A stretch of 64,000 bases of DNA, taken from Lichenibacterium dinghuense. GTDB lineage: Bacteria; Pseudomonadota; Alphaproteobacteria; Rhizobiales; Beijerinckiaceae. Location of the stretch: assembly GCF_021730615.1 (NCBI RefSeq), contig NZ_JAJLMN010000001.1, positions 2,553,501 through 2,617,500 on the forward strand, written 5' to 3'. The notes under the pieces were generated by a model. It was not told where the DNA came from and did no database searches. It worked only from the letters and a program-made list of their open reading frames with translations. Within the stretch, counting starts at the first letter, position 1. Each line of letters opens with the position of its first letter. A program made the position numbers and the translations under genes. Positions 44,887 through 54,918 of the stretch are shown here, one piece after another.

Positions 44887-46095
44887 ATGATCGCGTCGAA
44901 CATGAAGCAGCATCGTCCCGAGGCGCCGGTGTCCGGACGCACCGCGTTCCGGTTCGTGTTGGTGATCGGGGTCCTCAGCTTCTTCGCCGACCTGACGTAC
45001 GAGGGTGCGAGGAGCGTGCTGGGGCCGTACCTCGCCGTCCTCGGAGCCAGCGCCTTCGTGATCGGCGTGGTGACCGGGATCGGGGAGCTGCTCGGCTACG
45101 GCCTGCGCCTCGCGTCGGGACGGCTGGCGGACGCCACGCAGCGCTACTGGCCGATCACGATCTCCGGTTACGTCGTGCAGATGGCTTCCGTGCCCCTGCT
45201 CGCCCTGACGAGCAATTGGCCCGAGGCGGCGGCGCTCATCATCCTCGAAAGGGTCGGCAAGGCGATCCGCAACCCGCCCCGCGACGTCATGCTGTCGCAC
45301 GCCGCGAAGCGCGTGGGTGGCTTCGGGTATGTGTTCGGCATCCACGAGGCCATGGACCAGTTCGGCGCCATGTTCGGGCCGTTGGCCGTCGCGGCGGTGC
45401 TGGCCGGGCACGGCGACTACCACCGTGCCTTCGCGGTCCTCCTGATTCCGGCGGCGGCGAACCTGACGCTGGTGGTCGTCGCCTCGCGGCTCTACCCGGA
45501 CCCGCGGAACATGGAGGAGGGAGCGAAGGATGGGGCGGGTGAGCGGTTGCCCCCGATCTATTGGACCTACCTCGCGGGCGCCGCGCTCGTGGCCGCGGGC
45601 TTCGCAGACTATCCCCTGATCGCATACCACTTCGACAAGGCGCACGTCGTTCCGGGGGAATGGATCGCGGTGTTCTACGCGATCGCGATGGCGGTGAGCG
45701 GAACCGGATCCCTCGTCTTCGGCAGGCTCTTCGACCGGTTCGGCTTCAAGGTGCTGGTCGGCCTCACCGCCGTCACCGCGGCCTTCGCGCCCCTGGTCTT
45801 CCTGGGGGATTTCCGGGTCGCGCTCGTCGGGGCCGTGGTCTGGGGGATCGGGATGGGCGTCCACGAATCCATCATCCCGGCCGCGGTCGCACCGATGGTG
45901 GCCGCGGGACGCCGCGCGACCGCGTTCGGTCTGTTCACGGCCGGCTACGGAGTGGCTTGGTTCCTCGGCAGCGCCGCGATCGGCTTCCTCTACGAACGAT
46001 CGATCCCGGCCACCGTCGCGTTCTGCGTCGTCCTCCAACTCGCCGCGGTGCCGACGTTCCTGTGGGTGGGACGGCACCGGGACGCCGGCCGATGA
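44887..46095 (+). CDS. MFS transporter
   Basis: 402 residues with about 12 hydrophobic segments: RFVLVIGVLSFFADLTYEGA at the start, GRLADATQRYWPI in the 2-3 loop, and KAIRNPPRDVMLSHAAKRVG in the middle, a feature of a distinct MFS subfamily. The ATG at 44887 or the GTG at 44884 starts it; both lack a strong ribosome site. Its stop overlaps the phosphatase start (ATGA). Substrate unknown. It sits among fluoride-response genes without a fluoride riboswitch of its own. Confidence 0.82.
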   Translation: MIASNMKQHRPEAPVSGRTAFRFVLVIGVLSFFADLTYEGARSVLGPYLAVLGASAFVIGVVTGIGELLGYGLRLASGRLADATQRYWPITISGYVVQMASVPLLALTSNWPEAAALIILERVGKAIRNPPRDVMLSHAAKRVGGFGYVFGIHEAMDQFGAMFGPLAVAAVLAGHGDYHRAFAVLLIPAAANLTLVVVASRLYPDPRNMEEGAKDGAGERLPPIYWTYLAGAALVAAGFADYPLIAYHFDKAHVVPGEWIAVFYAIAMAVSGTGSLVFGRLFDRFGFKVLVGLTAVTAAFAPLVFLGDFRVALVGAVVWGIGMGVHESIIPAAVAPMVAAGRRATAFGLFTAGYGVAWFLGSAAIGFLYERSIPATVAFCVVLQLAAVPTFLWVGRHRDAGR

Positions 46096-46757
46096 GCGGA
46101 CGCGTCCCGCATGACCTGCCGATGAGGGAGGCGGACGTGGACGTCCGGGCATGGAAGGAGCCCGACCGAGGCCCCGTCGACGCACACCCGCGGCGATCGC
46201 GGACGGGCCTGGCCGGTGCGATGGCCGTCGTGCTCTCGGTCGGCCTCGCGGCCGGGGGATGGGCCGGTTGGCTAAGGCTCTCGGGGAACATCCACGAATT
46301 CGACGGTGGGATGTACCGATCCGGCCAGTTAGGCCCGGAGCGGCTGTCGAGCTTCGTGCGCGAGCACGGCATCAGGACCGTGTTGAACCTCCGCGGCGAA
46401 AACCCAGGCAAGGGATGGTACGACGCCGAGATCGGGGCGGTCTCGGAAGCGGGGGCGACCCTCGTGTCGATCCAGCTCTCGGCGGCCCACGAGCCGGACG
46501 CGGTCACCATGGCGCGCCTGATCGAGGTCCTGCGGACGTCGCCCAGACCTCTGCTCCTCCATTGCGACGCCGGCGCCGACCGCTCGGGATTGGCGTCGGC
46601 CCTCTACGAACTCGCCGTCATGCACAGGGCGCCGGCCACAGCGGATCGACAGCTGTCGTTCCGCTACGGGCACTTCCCATGGCTGACCAGCAAGTCGGGC
46701 GCGATGGATCGCGCGTTCGCCGCCTATTCGGCGGCGTTCGAAGCGGCCGGAGGGTGA
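46092..46757 (+). CDS. membrane-anchored dual-specificity/tyrosine phosphatase-like protein
   Basis: 221 residues. One transmembrane helix at about residues 41-58, then a phosphatase domain with MYRSGQLGPERL, TVLNLRGENPGKGWYDAE and the P-loop HCDAGADRSG (C158, R164; HCx5R). This is the fold of bacterial dual-specificity/inositol-phosphate phosphatases. The arrangement places the catalytic domain in the periplasm. Operon partner of the MFS transporter. Confidence 0.85.
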   Translation: MSGRVPHDLPMREADVDVRAWKEPDRGPVDAHPRRSRTGLAGAMAVVLSVGLAAGGWAGWLRLSGNIHEFDGGMYRSGQLGPERLSSFVREHGIRTVLNLRGENPGKGWYDAEIGAVSEAGATLVSIQLSAAHEPDAVTMARLIEVLRTSPRPLLLHCDAGADRSGLASALYELAVMHRAPATADRQLSFRYGHFPWLTSKSGAMDRAFAAYSAAFEAAGG

Positions 46758-47160
46758 CGTGGTCCGGCGACGTGCGCCCGAACCTCGTCGGAACGCCCCG
46801 GACCGTGGCTCCGGGAGACCTCGGATCGATCGGGACCTGACGCCGGCAGGGTTCGTCGCCGAGAGGGGATCGCGACGGCTCCGAGGCCGACCACCAAGTG
46901 GACGGGCACGCATCGAGGGCCCCGAAAGAGACGCCGCGACCTCACCGGGCTCGACGTGCGTGGGACCGGCGTCCGCGAGACCATCGCGGCGAGATCCGCG
47001 GTCAACTCCGGCGACGACGATCTCCGGCGGGGTGCGCTTCGGATCCACTCCACCTTCATCCTCGAGACGGAGCGACCGGGGAACGGACGTCGGGGCCGGC
47101 GCTCGGGCATATGGGACCGAGGGGGCTTTACGAATCGGCCCTTCCTCGTTAGACACCCTC
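46758..47160. other. no supported gene
   Basis: About 400 nt; open frames in all directions have shadow composition. The promoter for riboswitch 4 must lie near the right end. Confidence 0.35.
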
Positions 47161-47229
47161 GCGGCAATGGATTTCTGCCGGACCCTTCCCGGGGTCGAAC
47201 CGCTCCCCGACGAGCTGATGATTCCTACC
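47161..47229 (+). ncRNA. fluoride riboswitch 4 (crcB motif) of the ClC gene
   Basis: GCGGCAATGGATTTCTGCCG, then TCGAACCGC, then GAGCTGATGATTCCTACC. It keeps the ATGG/TTC stem, the AACCGC box and CTGATGAxTCCTAC; a small extra hairpin (CCC/GGG) is inserted after stem 1. The 3' arm reads GATTCC instead of GACTCC, and the ribosome site downstream reads GGAATC, a compensating change. Confidence 0.88.
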
Positions 47230-47254
47230 TTGCACGCCGTGAGGGGGAATCCGT

Positions 47255-49165
47255 TTGACGAATGCCTTGTCGCGCCGGACGGCCACGTCCGTCGTCCATG
47301 CGTGGAGTGCCTCCCTCTCCCTTCTCCTCGCGCGCGTCGCCCACGTCGTCGTCGCGGTCAAGTGGATCGGCCTCACCGTCCCGATGGCCGCCACCGTCGG
47401 GAGCTTCTGTGCGGCGTTCCTCTGGCTACTCGACCTCGCGACGGAGACCCGCTTCGAGCACCCGGCGTTGCTCTACGGCCTGCCGCTCGCGGGGGCGGCG
47501 ATCGGCGCCACCTACGCTTGGGTCGGTCGGCCCGCGGAGGGCGGCAACAACCTGATCCTCGACCGCATCCATGAGCCCGGCGGCGGCGTCCCCCTACGGA
47601 TGGCGCCCCTCATCGTCGCCGCGACCCTGATCACGCACCTGTTCGGCGGGTCGGCGGGTCGCGAGGGGACCGCCGTGCAGTTGGGCGGCACCATCGCGAG
47701 CGGTTTCGGCCAGCGTCTCGGATTGACCCCGGCGGACTTCAGGATCCTCCTGACGACCGGCATCGCCGCCGGGTTCGGGGCGGTTTTCGGGACCCCCGTC
47801 GCCGGCGCCGTGTTCGCCCTCGAAGTCCTCGCCGTAGGCCGGGTCGAGTACGAGGCCCTCGTGCCGTGCGTCCTCGCCGCGTTGATCGGGGACTGGACCT
47901 GCCAGAGTTGGGGCATCACCCACGTCGCCTACCACATCGCCTTCTCGGAGGTCGCCGGCCCGCATGGCGGGAGCGTCGCGTCGCACGTCGCGCTCCTGGT
48001 CAAGGTCGCGTTGGCGGGCGTCGCGTTCGGCCTCGCCGGCCTCGCGTTCTCCGAGGCGTCGCACTCCTTCGGCTCGACCTTCAAGAGGCTGTGCCCCGTC
48101 GCATGGTTGCGGCCGGTCATCGGCGGCCTGCTGGTGATCGGGCTCACCCACGCGATCGGCACGCGCGAGTACCTCGGCCTCGGGGTGACGTCGCCGAACC
48201 CCGGCGACGCCTCGATCGTGGCGTTCTTCGGCGGCCGCGTGTTCCCCTGGGCCTGGGCCTGGAAGATCCTGTTCACGGTCGTCACCCTGGGCAGCGGCTT
48301 CAAGGGAGGCGAGGTGACCCCCTTGTTCTTCATCGGGGCCGCGCTCGGCAACGCCCTCTCGGCCCTCCTCGACGCCCCGGTCGACCTCTTCGCGGGCCTC
48401 GGCTTCGTGGCGATCTTCGCGGGGGCGTCCAACACGCCCATCGCCTGCACGATCATGGGCATCGAGCTCTTCGGCGCCTCCAACGCCCCCTACGTCGCCG
48501 TCGCCTGTTTCGTCGCGTACCTCTGCAGCGGCCACTCGGGCATCTACCTGGCGCAGAGGCTGGCGGTGCCGAAGAGCGGCGCGGGCTTCATCCCGCCCGA
48601 CATCGCCCTGCGCCACGTGCGCGAACTCTCACCGCCCCGCTTCGGCGCCCGCGACGCGATCTTCGGCGTCGGGGCCGACGATGACGCCTACGAACTCGAG
48701 GATGAGATCGACATGCCGCACAAACACCACGTCACCGCGAAGGAGATCGGGATGTTGCGCGTCTACATGACGCCCAAGGAGCGGTTCAGGAAGACGGGCG
48801 AGAGTCGGCTCAAGGCCGCCTTCTCGGGTCGCCCATTGTACCAGGAACTGGTCAACGAGGCGAAGCGGGCGGGGCTCGTCAACGCCGTGGCGCACCACAC
48901 GCATTACGGATTCAGCAACGGTGGCGAGGTCCGTCAACGCGACACGGAGGGCATGAACGTCGACCTCACCATGTGCGTCGAGATGATCGGGCCGAAGGTC
49001 ATGCTGGAGACCTTCTGCCGCCGCCACGGCGAGCTGCTGCGGGACAAGGTGATGGTCTACAAGCACCTCGAGCACTGGCAGATCGGTTCCGCCCCGAATG
49101 TGGGAGGCGAGGCCGAACTGTCCGAGACCGAGGTCTCGGAACTCGGGGAACTCGAAACCGAGTGA
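47255..49165 (+). CDS. ClC-type fluoride channel/antiporter (EriC-F-like) fused to a C-terminal DUF190 domain
   Basis: 636 residues. The ClC membrane domain (~1-440) shows N98-N99-L-I in place of the chloride-type GSGIP serine, plus [11 protein letters not shown] (135-139), [18 protein letters not shown] and [20 protein letters not shown]. These fit the fluoride-specific ClC-F group. Residues ~495-610 form a DUF190 domain ([29 protein letters not shown]), a PII-like fold usually found beside crcB as a separate gene. TTG start at 47255 after GAGGGGGAATC. Confidence 0.92.
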   Translation: MTNALSRRTATSVVHAWSASLSLLLARVAHVVVAVKWIGLTVPMAATVGSFCAAFLWLLDLATETRFEHPALLYGLPLAGAAIGATYAWVGRPAEGGNNLILDRIHEPGGGVPLRMAPLIVAATLITHLFGGSAGREGTAVQLGGTIASGFGQRLGLTPADFRILLTTGIAAGFGAVFGTPVAGAVFALEVLAVGRVEYEALVPCVLAALIGDWTCQSWGITHVAYHIAFSEVAGPHGGSVASHVALLVKVALAGVAFGLAGLAFSEASHSFGSTFKRLCPVAWLRPVIGGLLVIGLTHAIGTREYLGLGVTSPNPGDASIVAFFGGRVFPWAWAWKILFTVVTLGSGFKGGEVTPLFFIGAALGNALSALLDAPVDLFAGLGFVAIFAGASNTPIACTIMGIELFGASNAPYVAVACFVAYLCSGHSGIYLAQRLAVPKSGAGFIPPDIALRHVRELSPPRFGARDAIFGVGADDDAYELEDEIDMPHKHHVTAKEIGMLRVYMTPKERFRKTGESRLKAAFSGRPLYQELVNEAKRAGLVNAVAHHTHYGFSNGGEVRQRDTEGMNVDLTMCVEMIGPKVMLETFCRRHGELLRDKVMVYKHLEHWQIGSAPNVGGEAELSETEVSELGELETE

Positions 49166-49731
49166 ACGTGCGGTCGTCGCATGCTCCCGGCTTGGAGGTC
49201 GATGTCGTCACGCCCCACGGCGGAGCGGCGCACGATCCAGAGACCCGGAAGCAGCATCGCCAGGATGGCGGCGACTTCCGCGCCCGGCTCGTCGATGGGG
49301 GAGGGGCCTCCAGCCGAAGCGTTGCTCTTGCGTGGATGGGCCACGACGGACCTCGTCCTTGAGAGGACCTGCTTGCATCCTGAACCGGACGGAGGGAGCC
49401 GGGTGACGTCGACGGACGCACGACGCATCGAGGCGACGATCGGTGTTTCGAGGGCGCGGTGGACGTCGCCGGTCGACGGATCGAACGAGGGCCGGGCCCG
49501 CCCACATCGGTCGGGGCCCGCGTGGCCCGGGGTGCGGACGGCGTGGGCCTCGAGGGATAGGCTGCCGTCCGAGCCCTCCGGCGACGACGACGGCGCCGGC
49601 GGAGGGTCGGCCCGCGGCCCACGCAGGACCACGCGCGACCCTCGGACGGCGCGAGGGTCGGGGCGGCATCCGACGCCGAAACCACGGATCGAGGACCGGA
49701 CCTCGCCACCAGCATCGCGCAAGGGGACCCG
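49166..49731. other. no supported gene
   Basis: About 565 nt between the ClC gene and crcB. No crcB-type riboswitch is seen directly before crcB. Frames are shadow-like. crcB may be expressed from a promoter here or by read-through. Confidence 0.4.
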
Positions 49732-50157
49732 ATGACGACATATCTGCTGATCGCCGTGGGCGGAGCGCTCGGTACGCTCTGCCGTTTCGGGCTGGGATTG
49801 CTCCTTGCGCCGGTCAGCCAGGAGCTTCCCTGGGGGACGATCGTCATCAACGTGCTCGGCTCGTTCGTCATCGGGTTCTTCGGCACGTTGACCCTGGCGA
49901 GCGGGCGATACCCGGTGTCGGAGACGACCCGCCTGTTCGTCATGGTCGGCATCTGCGGTGGATTCACCACCTTCTCATCGTTCGCGCTGCAGACGCTGGA
50001 CCTGCTCAGGACCGACGCGATCGTGCGCGGCTGCCTCAACGTCGCGATCTCCGTCGCCCTCTGCCTGTGCGCCGTCGCGGCGGGCCACGCCATCGCGGCC
50101 CGGTTGAACGGCGGTGCGGCCCAGATCGCCCAGGCCCAGCTGGAAGAGGAGGCGTGA
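49732..50157 (+). CDS. crcB: Fluc fluoride channel CrcB
   Basis: 141 residues with four membrane helices, the normal length. Signature segments: GGALGTLCRFGLG, LPWGTIVINVLGSFVIGF (WGTxxxNxxGSFxxG) and GICGGFTTFSSFALQ with the Phe/Thr/Ser pore residues. Fluc proteins are dual-topology dimers that leak fluoride out. It lies between the ClC-F gene and the riboswitch-controlled MutS-like pair. AAGGGG precedes the ATG. Confidence 0.96.
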   Translation: MTTYLLIAVGGALGTLCRFGLGLLLAPVSQELPWGTIVINVLGSFVIGFFGTLTLASGRYPVSETTRLFVMVGICGGFTTFSSFALQTLDLLRTDAIVRGCLNVAISVALCLCAVAAGHAIAARLNGGAAQIAQAQLEEEA

Positions 50158-50220
50158 ACGGCGTCGACCACGGGAACCGGCGCGCCGGCACCGTGTTCGA
50201 GAGATATCGGGCCGGGCCCG

Positions 50221-50270
50221 AAGGGGATGGGGTTCCCCGCAACCGCCGCGAGGCTGATGACTCCTGCCGG
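50221..50270 (+). ncRNA. fluoride riboswitch 5 (crcB motif)
   Basis: GGGGATGGGGTTCCCC, then GCAACCGCC, then GCGAGGCTGATGACTCCTGC: a textbook match. CTCCTGCCGG (50261-50270) can fold onto CCGGAAGGAG (50278-50287), which is the ribosome site of the next gene, giving a clear translational expression platform. Confidence 0.95.
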
Positions 50271-50294
50271 ACATGAACCGGAAGGAGACAACTC

Positions 50295-51890
50295 GTGGAT
50301 GCGAGGACCACGCCCACCCCGGCGACGCGCGCCGCCCCAGGCACGTCGTCCGGGAACTCACCCGGCCACCGGTGCAGCCTTCTGTGGCACGACGGCCGGA
50401 TCCCGGCGGAGGACGATCCCCAGCCCGCCTGGTTCCATGACCTCGCCCTCGACCAGCTCGTCGCCTCCCTGACGGCGGGACGGGAATTCCACGACCTCGC
50501 TCCCCTCTACCACCGTCACCTCCTCACCTCCGAAGCCGTGATCCATCGTCAGGACGCGATGCGAGACATCGAGGCCGAGGGGACGGCGGCGGCCTGCGAA
50601 GCCTTCGCGACCGCCATGAGGCGCACCCGGGACGCCTTCGCCCGCACGGAGAAACGCTACCACGAACTCCAGAAGCAGCGATTCCTGCTGGAGGGACTGG
50701 AGGCCTATTGCGCCGGGACGGCGAACCTCGCGCAGGCGCTCGACGCCCTCCCGCTCGCGTCGGAGGCCTTCCTCGGCCTCCGGACCTACGTCGCCGACCT
50801 CCTCGCCAGCGATGGTCACGTGGCCCTCCGGAGCGAGGTGAACGCCATCGTGGCCGACCTCGCGGCCGTCCACTACGACGTGCGCGTCTACGGCGGCGGT
50901 TTCCGGGTGGAGCGACACGCCGGCGAGCACGACCAGGGAGCCGAGGTCGAGGAGCTGTTCGCCAAGTTCCGCCAGGGCGACCAGGGGAAACGGCCGGGCG
51001 AAACCCGGGACGCGCCCCAACTGAACGCCATCGAGGAACAGATCCTCGAGTTCGTGGCCAGGCTCCATCCGAAGCTGTTCGGCCGCCTCGCCGCGGCCGC
51101 CCTCGGGGCCCGGGACGCGGTCGACCGCACCTTGGTCAGGATAGACCGCGAGATCCAATTCTTCCTCGCGTACCGTGAGGCCGTGGCGCCCATGCGGCGC
51201 GTCGGCTTGCCCTTCTGCTTCCCGATCGTCACGTCGGACAAGACCGTCCGGGGCCGCGCCGCCTTCGACGTCGTCCTGGCCGCCAGGCTCGTCGGCGAGG
51301 GACGACCGGTCGTGACCAACGGTTTCGACCTACACGAGGGGGAACGGATCTTCCTGGTGTCGGGCCCGAACCAGGGCGGCAAGACCACCTTCGCGCGCAC
51401 CTTCGGGCAGATGCACCACTTGGCGGCCCTCGGCCTGCCGGTGCCCGGTCTGGAAGCCAAGCTGCACCTGTTCGACGCCATCCACACCCACTTCGAGCGC
51501 GAGGAGCAGGTCGCCGACCGCCGCAGCAAGCTCGAGGACGACCTCGTCCGCGTCCGGTCCCTGCTCGAGGCGGCGACGCCGGGATCCATCATCATCCTGA
51601 ACGAGATCTTCAGCTCGACCACGCTCGACGACGCCGTGTTCCTGGGCAGCGAGGTGGTCCGTCGCATCGTCGCCCTCGACGGCCTCTGCGTGCTGGTGAC
51701 CTTCCTCGACGAACTCGTCGGCCTGAGCCCGACGATCGTCAGCGCCGTGAGCACGGTCGTGCCGGAGGACCCCGCGCGCCGCACGTTCGAGGTCGTCCGG
51801 CGGCCCGCCGACGGGCGCAGTTACGCGCTGTCCGTGGCCGAGAAGTATCGCCTGACCTTCGCCGAGCTGAGCGAACGGCTCCGCTTCTGA
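50295..51890 (+). CDS. MutS-like ATPase (short form), first of a pair
   Basis: 531 residues. It lacks the MutS mismatch-binding domain and has a helical lever region (~60-330) and a MutS domain V ATPase: IFLVSGPNQGGKTTFARTFG (Walker A) and GSIIILNEIFSSTTLDDA (Walker B and signature). Short MutS-like proteins of unknown mechanism are recurrent targets of fluoride riboswitches. GTG start with AAGGAG 7 nt upstream, the same AAGGAG that pairs with the riboswitch arm. Confidence 0.88.
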   Translation: MDARTTPTPATRAAPGTSSGNSPGHRCSLLWHDGRIPAEDDPQPAWFHDLALDQLVASLTAGREFHDLAPLYHRHLLTSEAVIHRQDAMRDIEAEGTAAACEAFATAMRRTRDAFARTEKRYHELQKQRFLLEGLEAYCAGTANLAQALDALPLASEAFLGLRTYVADLLASDGHVALRSEVNAIVADLAAVHYDVRVYGGGFRVERHAGEHDQGAEVEELFAKFRQGDQGKRPGETRDAPQLNAIEEQILEFVARLHPKLFGRLAAAALGARDAVDRTLVRIDREIQFFLAYREAVAPMRRVGLPFCFPIVTSDKTVRGRAAFDVVLAARLVGEGRPVVTNGFDLHEGERIFLVSGPNQGGKTTFARTFGQMHHLAALGLPVPGLEAKLHLFDAIHTHFEREEQVADRRSKLEDDLVRVRSLLEAATPGSIIILNEIFSSTTLDDAVFLGSEVVRRIVALDGLCVLVTFLDELVGLSPTIVSAVSTVVPEDPARRTFEVVRRPADGRSYALSVAEKYRLTFAELSERLRF

Positions 51891-51920
51891 CCTCCGACCC
51901 CCTTCCGGGAGCCGACCGCC

Positions 51921-53519
51921 GTGCAAGCCCTCCTCCTCCATCCCGACCGCGATTTCGATTGGAAGCGCCCCGACCCGCCCGGCACCGGGGACCTGGTCCG
52001 CGACCTCGGCCTGTCGACGCTCGTCGAGGCGATGGCGAAGGGCGACGAGCGGCTGCGGGAGGCCGCCCGCGGCGTCCTCCTCGCCGGGACCGCGGACCTC
52101 GCGACGATCCGCCACCGCCAGGACGTGGTGAGGGACTGCCTCGCACATCCGGATCTCGTCCGGGACCTGTACGCGCTGACGATCGACGCCATCGAGACCG
52201 AGCGCAAGAGCGCGATCGGCGCGTTCTTCCGTTCGCCCGGGATGGTGCTGTCCCGCTCGATCGAGTTGATGGGCGAACTCGTCGCCCACCTTCGTCGGCT
52301 CCGCATCGTCGCCGAGGAGCAAGGTCCATCCTTCCGCTCGCAGGGATTCGGGGTCCTCTTCAGCACAGTCCGGCGCGAACTCGGCGAGCGTTATCTCGCC
52401 GAGGTGAACCGGAGCCTCGGCAGCCTCAAGTTCCCCGGCGGGATGCTGATGAGCGCGCGACTGGGCTCCGGGAATGCGGGGCGGGATTACACCCTGCGGA
52501 GGGCCGACCTGAGACGGGATCGATTGTTGCACCTCCTGGGCCGCGGTCCGGAGGGCTACGACTTCACCCTCGCGCCGCGCGACGAGAGCGGGGCGCGCGC
52601 GCTGTCCGAGTTGCGCGACCGCGGCGTCGAGGTCGCCAGCGGCGCCGTGGCGCGCTCCGTCGAGCACGTGGTCGACTTCTTCAAGATGCTGCGCGCGGAA
52701 CTCGCCTTCTGCGTCGGAGCGCTGAACCTGCACGAGGCGCTCGCCGCTTCGGGATGCCCGACCTGCCTGCCCGACCCGCGACCGCCCGGGAACCGCTCCA
52801 TGTCGGCTCGGAACCTCTGCGATGCGTCCCTCGCCCTGAGCCTCGGTCACGGCATCGTCGGCAACGCCCTCGCGGCGGACGGCAAGGACCTGCTGGTCGT
52901 CACCGGGGCCAACCGGGGTGGCAAGTCCACCTTCCTGCGCAGCCTGGGGCAAGCCGCCGTGATGATGCGCTGCGGCCTGTTCGTGGCGGCGGACGCCTTC
53001 GCCGCCGAGGTGCCCGAACGCGTGTTCACCCACCACCGGCGGGAGGAGGACGCCTCCCTCCGCAGCGGCAAGTTCGACGAGGAACTCGCGCGCATGTCGG
53101 GCATCGCCGACGCGCTCGTCCCGAACTCGCTCGTCCTGTTCAACGAGTCCTTCTCCGCGACGAACGAGCGGGAAGGCTCGGAGGTGGCGCGGCAGATCGT
53201 GTCGGCCTTGCTCGCACGGGGTGTCCGGATCGTCTTCGTGACGCACCAGTACACCTTCGCGCGGGGCTTCCACGAGCGCGGGAGCCGGGCGACGCTGTTC
53301 CTCCGCGCCGGGCGGGACGTGGACGGCGGAAGGAACTTCGCGATCACCGAAGCCGACCCATTGCCGACGAGCTACGGCCCGGACCTCTTCGCCAGGATCT
53401 TCGACGAGGCCGGCCCGATCGCGGGCAAGGGCCTGCCATCGGACCATGGCCCATCGCACGGGCATGTTCATGCGGGCGGACGGACGATCCAAGGGGAACC
53501 TTCGCGGCCGTCGTCCTAG
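51921..53519 (+). CDS. MutS-like ATPase (short form), second of a pair
   Basis: 532 residues, GTG start 31 nt after the first MutS-like gene. Same plan: helical region, then LLVVTGANRGGKSTFLRSLG (Walker A), VLFNESFSATNEREGSEVAR (Walker B/signature) and RIVFVTHQYTFARG. The first 50 residues (MQALLLHPDRDFDWKR) are typical of this fluoride-linked subfamily. Two related but diverged ATPases in tandem suggest a heterodimer, as with eukaryotic MSH proteins (inference). Confidence 0.88.
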   Translation: MQALLLHPDRDFDWKRPDPPGTGDLVRDLGLSTLVEAMAKGDERLREAARGVLLAGTADLATIRHRQDVVRDCLAHPDLVRDLYALTIDAIETERKSAIGAFFRSPGMVLSRSIELMGELVAHLRRLRIVAEEQGPSFRSQGFGVLFSTVRRELGERYLAEVNRSLGSLKFPGGMLMSARLGSGNAGRDYTLRRADLRRDRLLHLLGRGPEGYDFTLAPRDESGARALSELRDRGVEVASGAVARSVEHVVDFFKMLRAELAFCVGALNLHEALAASGCPTCLPDPRPPGNRSMSARNLCDASLALSLGHGIVGNALAADGKDLLVVTGANRGGKSTFLRSLGQAAVMMRCGLFVAADAFAAEVPERVFTHHRREEDASLRSGKFDEELARMSGIADALVPNSLVLFNESFSATNEREGSEVARQIVSALLARGVRIVFVTHQYTFARGFHERGSRATLFLRAGRDVDGGRNFAITEADPLPTSYGPDLFARIFDEAGPIAGKGLPSDHGPSHGHVHAGGRTIQGEPSRPSS

Positions 53520-54490
53520 GTGGCGAGCTCACCCACGCCCATCCGCCCCGGCAAGCCTCGGTCGGCGATGATCGGGGCCAGGTCCCAGCCCCCCACCACT
53601 CACCCGGCCCTTCCTCGGGGAGGCGGAGATCGAAGCTCGGATCGTCGACTTGAACGGGCACATGCCAGGGCCGAGTTCGTGCAAGTCGCCGCCACGGTCC
53701 GCCTGTTCCGACGGCCATCGACGGGTTCGCCACGGCCTACCACGGCACGACGAAGATCCTGTGGGCGTCGGACCTGTTCGCGCTGCGCAAGGCGGCCTCG
53801 GCGGCCCCGCTCGAATCGCCATGCAGCCATCAGCTCGTCCCGGCACGTCATGGGGGCCGGGGCTCGGACGCCGACGACGCCCGCGTCGAGGTCCCATGGC
53901 CCAAGGGGTTGGGGCCACCATGAATTGCATGGCGCTTCGCGGGGCCGTGCGGGAGATCGCGGAACGGCAAAGGGCATCGATCGTTGCGGCGGCCGGTGCG
54001 GGACCGCTCGGACGACGCACTGAGACACGTGCCACCGCATGCATCCGTGCATCCGGTGGAGGCCGCCCATCGCCGTCCCGGCGATCGGGCCACGATGCCC
54101 GTGGGATGCGTGGACGCGCCCATCCTCCAGTGCCTCCCACGCCGCGCTCACACTTCCAACCCGTACGAGCACCGACCGGAGCACATGGGATCCATCGCCC
54201 TTCCGCACGGGCCCGCGTTGGTCCCCGCCGGCATCGAGCCCGCGAACGGAAGCGCAGGCGAGAGTCATTCCGATGCACGACGGCACCGTGTGCTGGACGA
54301 GCGAGGCGGCGAACGAGGCCGGACAGCCGTTCCACGAAGTCCTTGTGGCGCCGGGACGCGGGGAAGACGACCGAGCGGATGCTTGCACCGGGATCCGAGA
54401 CCCGGGACGTGCGGCCGTGGGCCCGCGCGCCGCAAGCATGTTCGACCAATCATAGTTTCGGAACGACCGCCGACGGCTCATACTCGCCGG
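53520..54490. pseudogene. degraded region with coding-like fragments
   Basis: About 970 nt without an intact gene. Around 53672-53710 one plus frame reads AEFVQVAATVRLFR, and from about 53715 a different plus frame reads IDGFATAYHGTTKILWASDL, which continues FALRKAAS. Both look like real protein separated by a frameshift. The original gene is not recognised. The rest shows nothing coherent. Confidence 0.3.
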
Positions 54491-54700
54491 ATGGCTGATG
54501 ACGACACCCCGCCCGCCAGCACCGCCCTCCCCGCCGACCGCGAGGCGGAGCACGCTCGCTGGCTCGCGGGCCTGATCCGAGTCGTCAGGGCACATGCGAG
54601 GCGAGCGGGTCACCCGGAGGTGGCCGTCGCCCTCACCGATGCCCTCGATGCCGCCCAGTCGCTCGCGGATGGCGAGCGAGCGAATCGCACGTCCCACTGA
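54491..54700 (+). CDS. small hypothetical protein
   Basis: 69 residues, MADDDTPPASTALPADREAE then helical LAGLIRVVRAHARRAGHPEV. Alanine-rich and soluble. No good ribosome site; the frame is open upstream without similarity. Family unknown. Confidence 0.45.
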   Translation: MADDDTPPASTALPADREAEHARWLAGLIRVVRAHARRAGHPEVAVALTDALDAAQSLADGERANRTSH

Positions 54701-54918
54701 GTGGCGGCGCCGGTCCGGCCCGAGCACCACGGGGGCCAGGACCGTGGTGGTCGCGAAGAACACCGTGCCCGCGAGGCGGCCCGAAACGACCGTCGGACCT
54801 CTCCGGGGATGACTGTTGCCAGAATGCCGCATCCCATCGTCTTCTCAAATCCGGCGGGACTCGATGATTGATGGCCGGGGTCGAGGCGTCCTACGTTGCA
54901 GCAACACGGAGGCGATGC

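Noticed and set aside
49600-49731. A fluoride riboswitch directly before crcB
   Set aside because: I looked for GATGG and GATGACTCCT patterns in this leader and found none; crcB seems to lack its own copy.
54470-54510. GGCTGATGACGACACC resembling the 3' half of a fluoride riboswitch
   Set aside because: The first stem (GGxGATGGxxTTCxCC) and the CCT end are missing, and the sequence is the start of a small gene.
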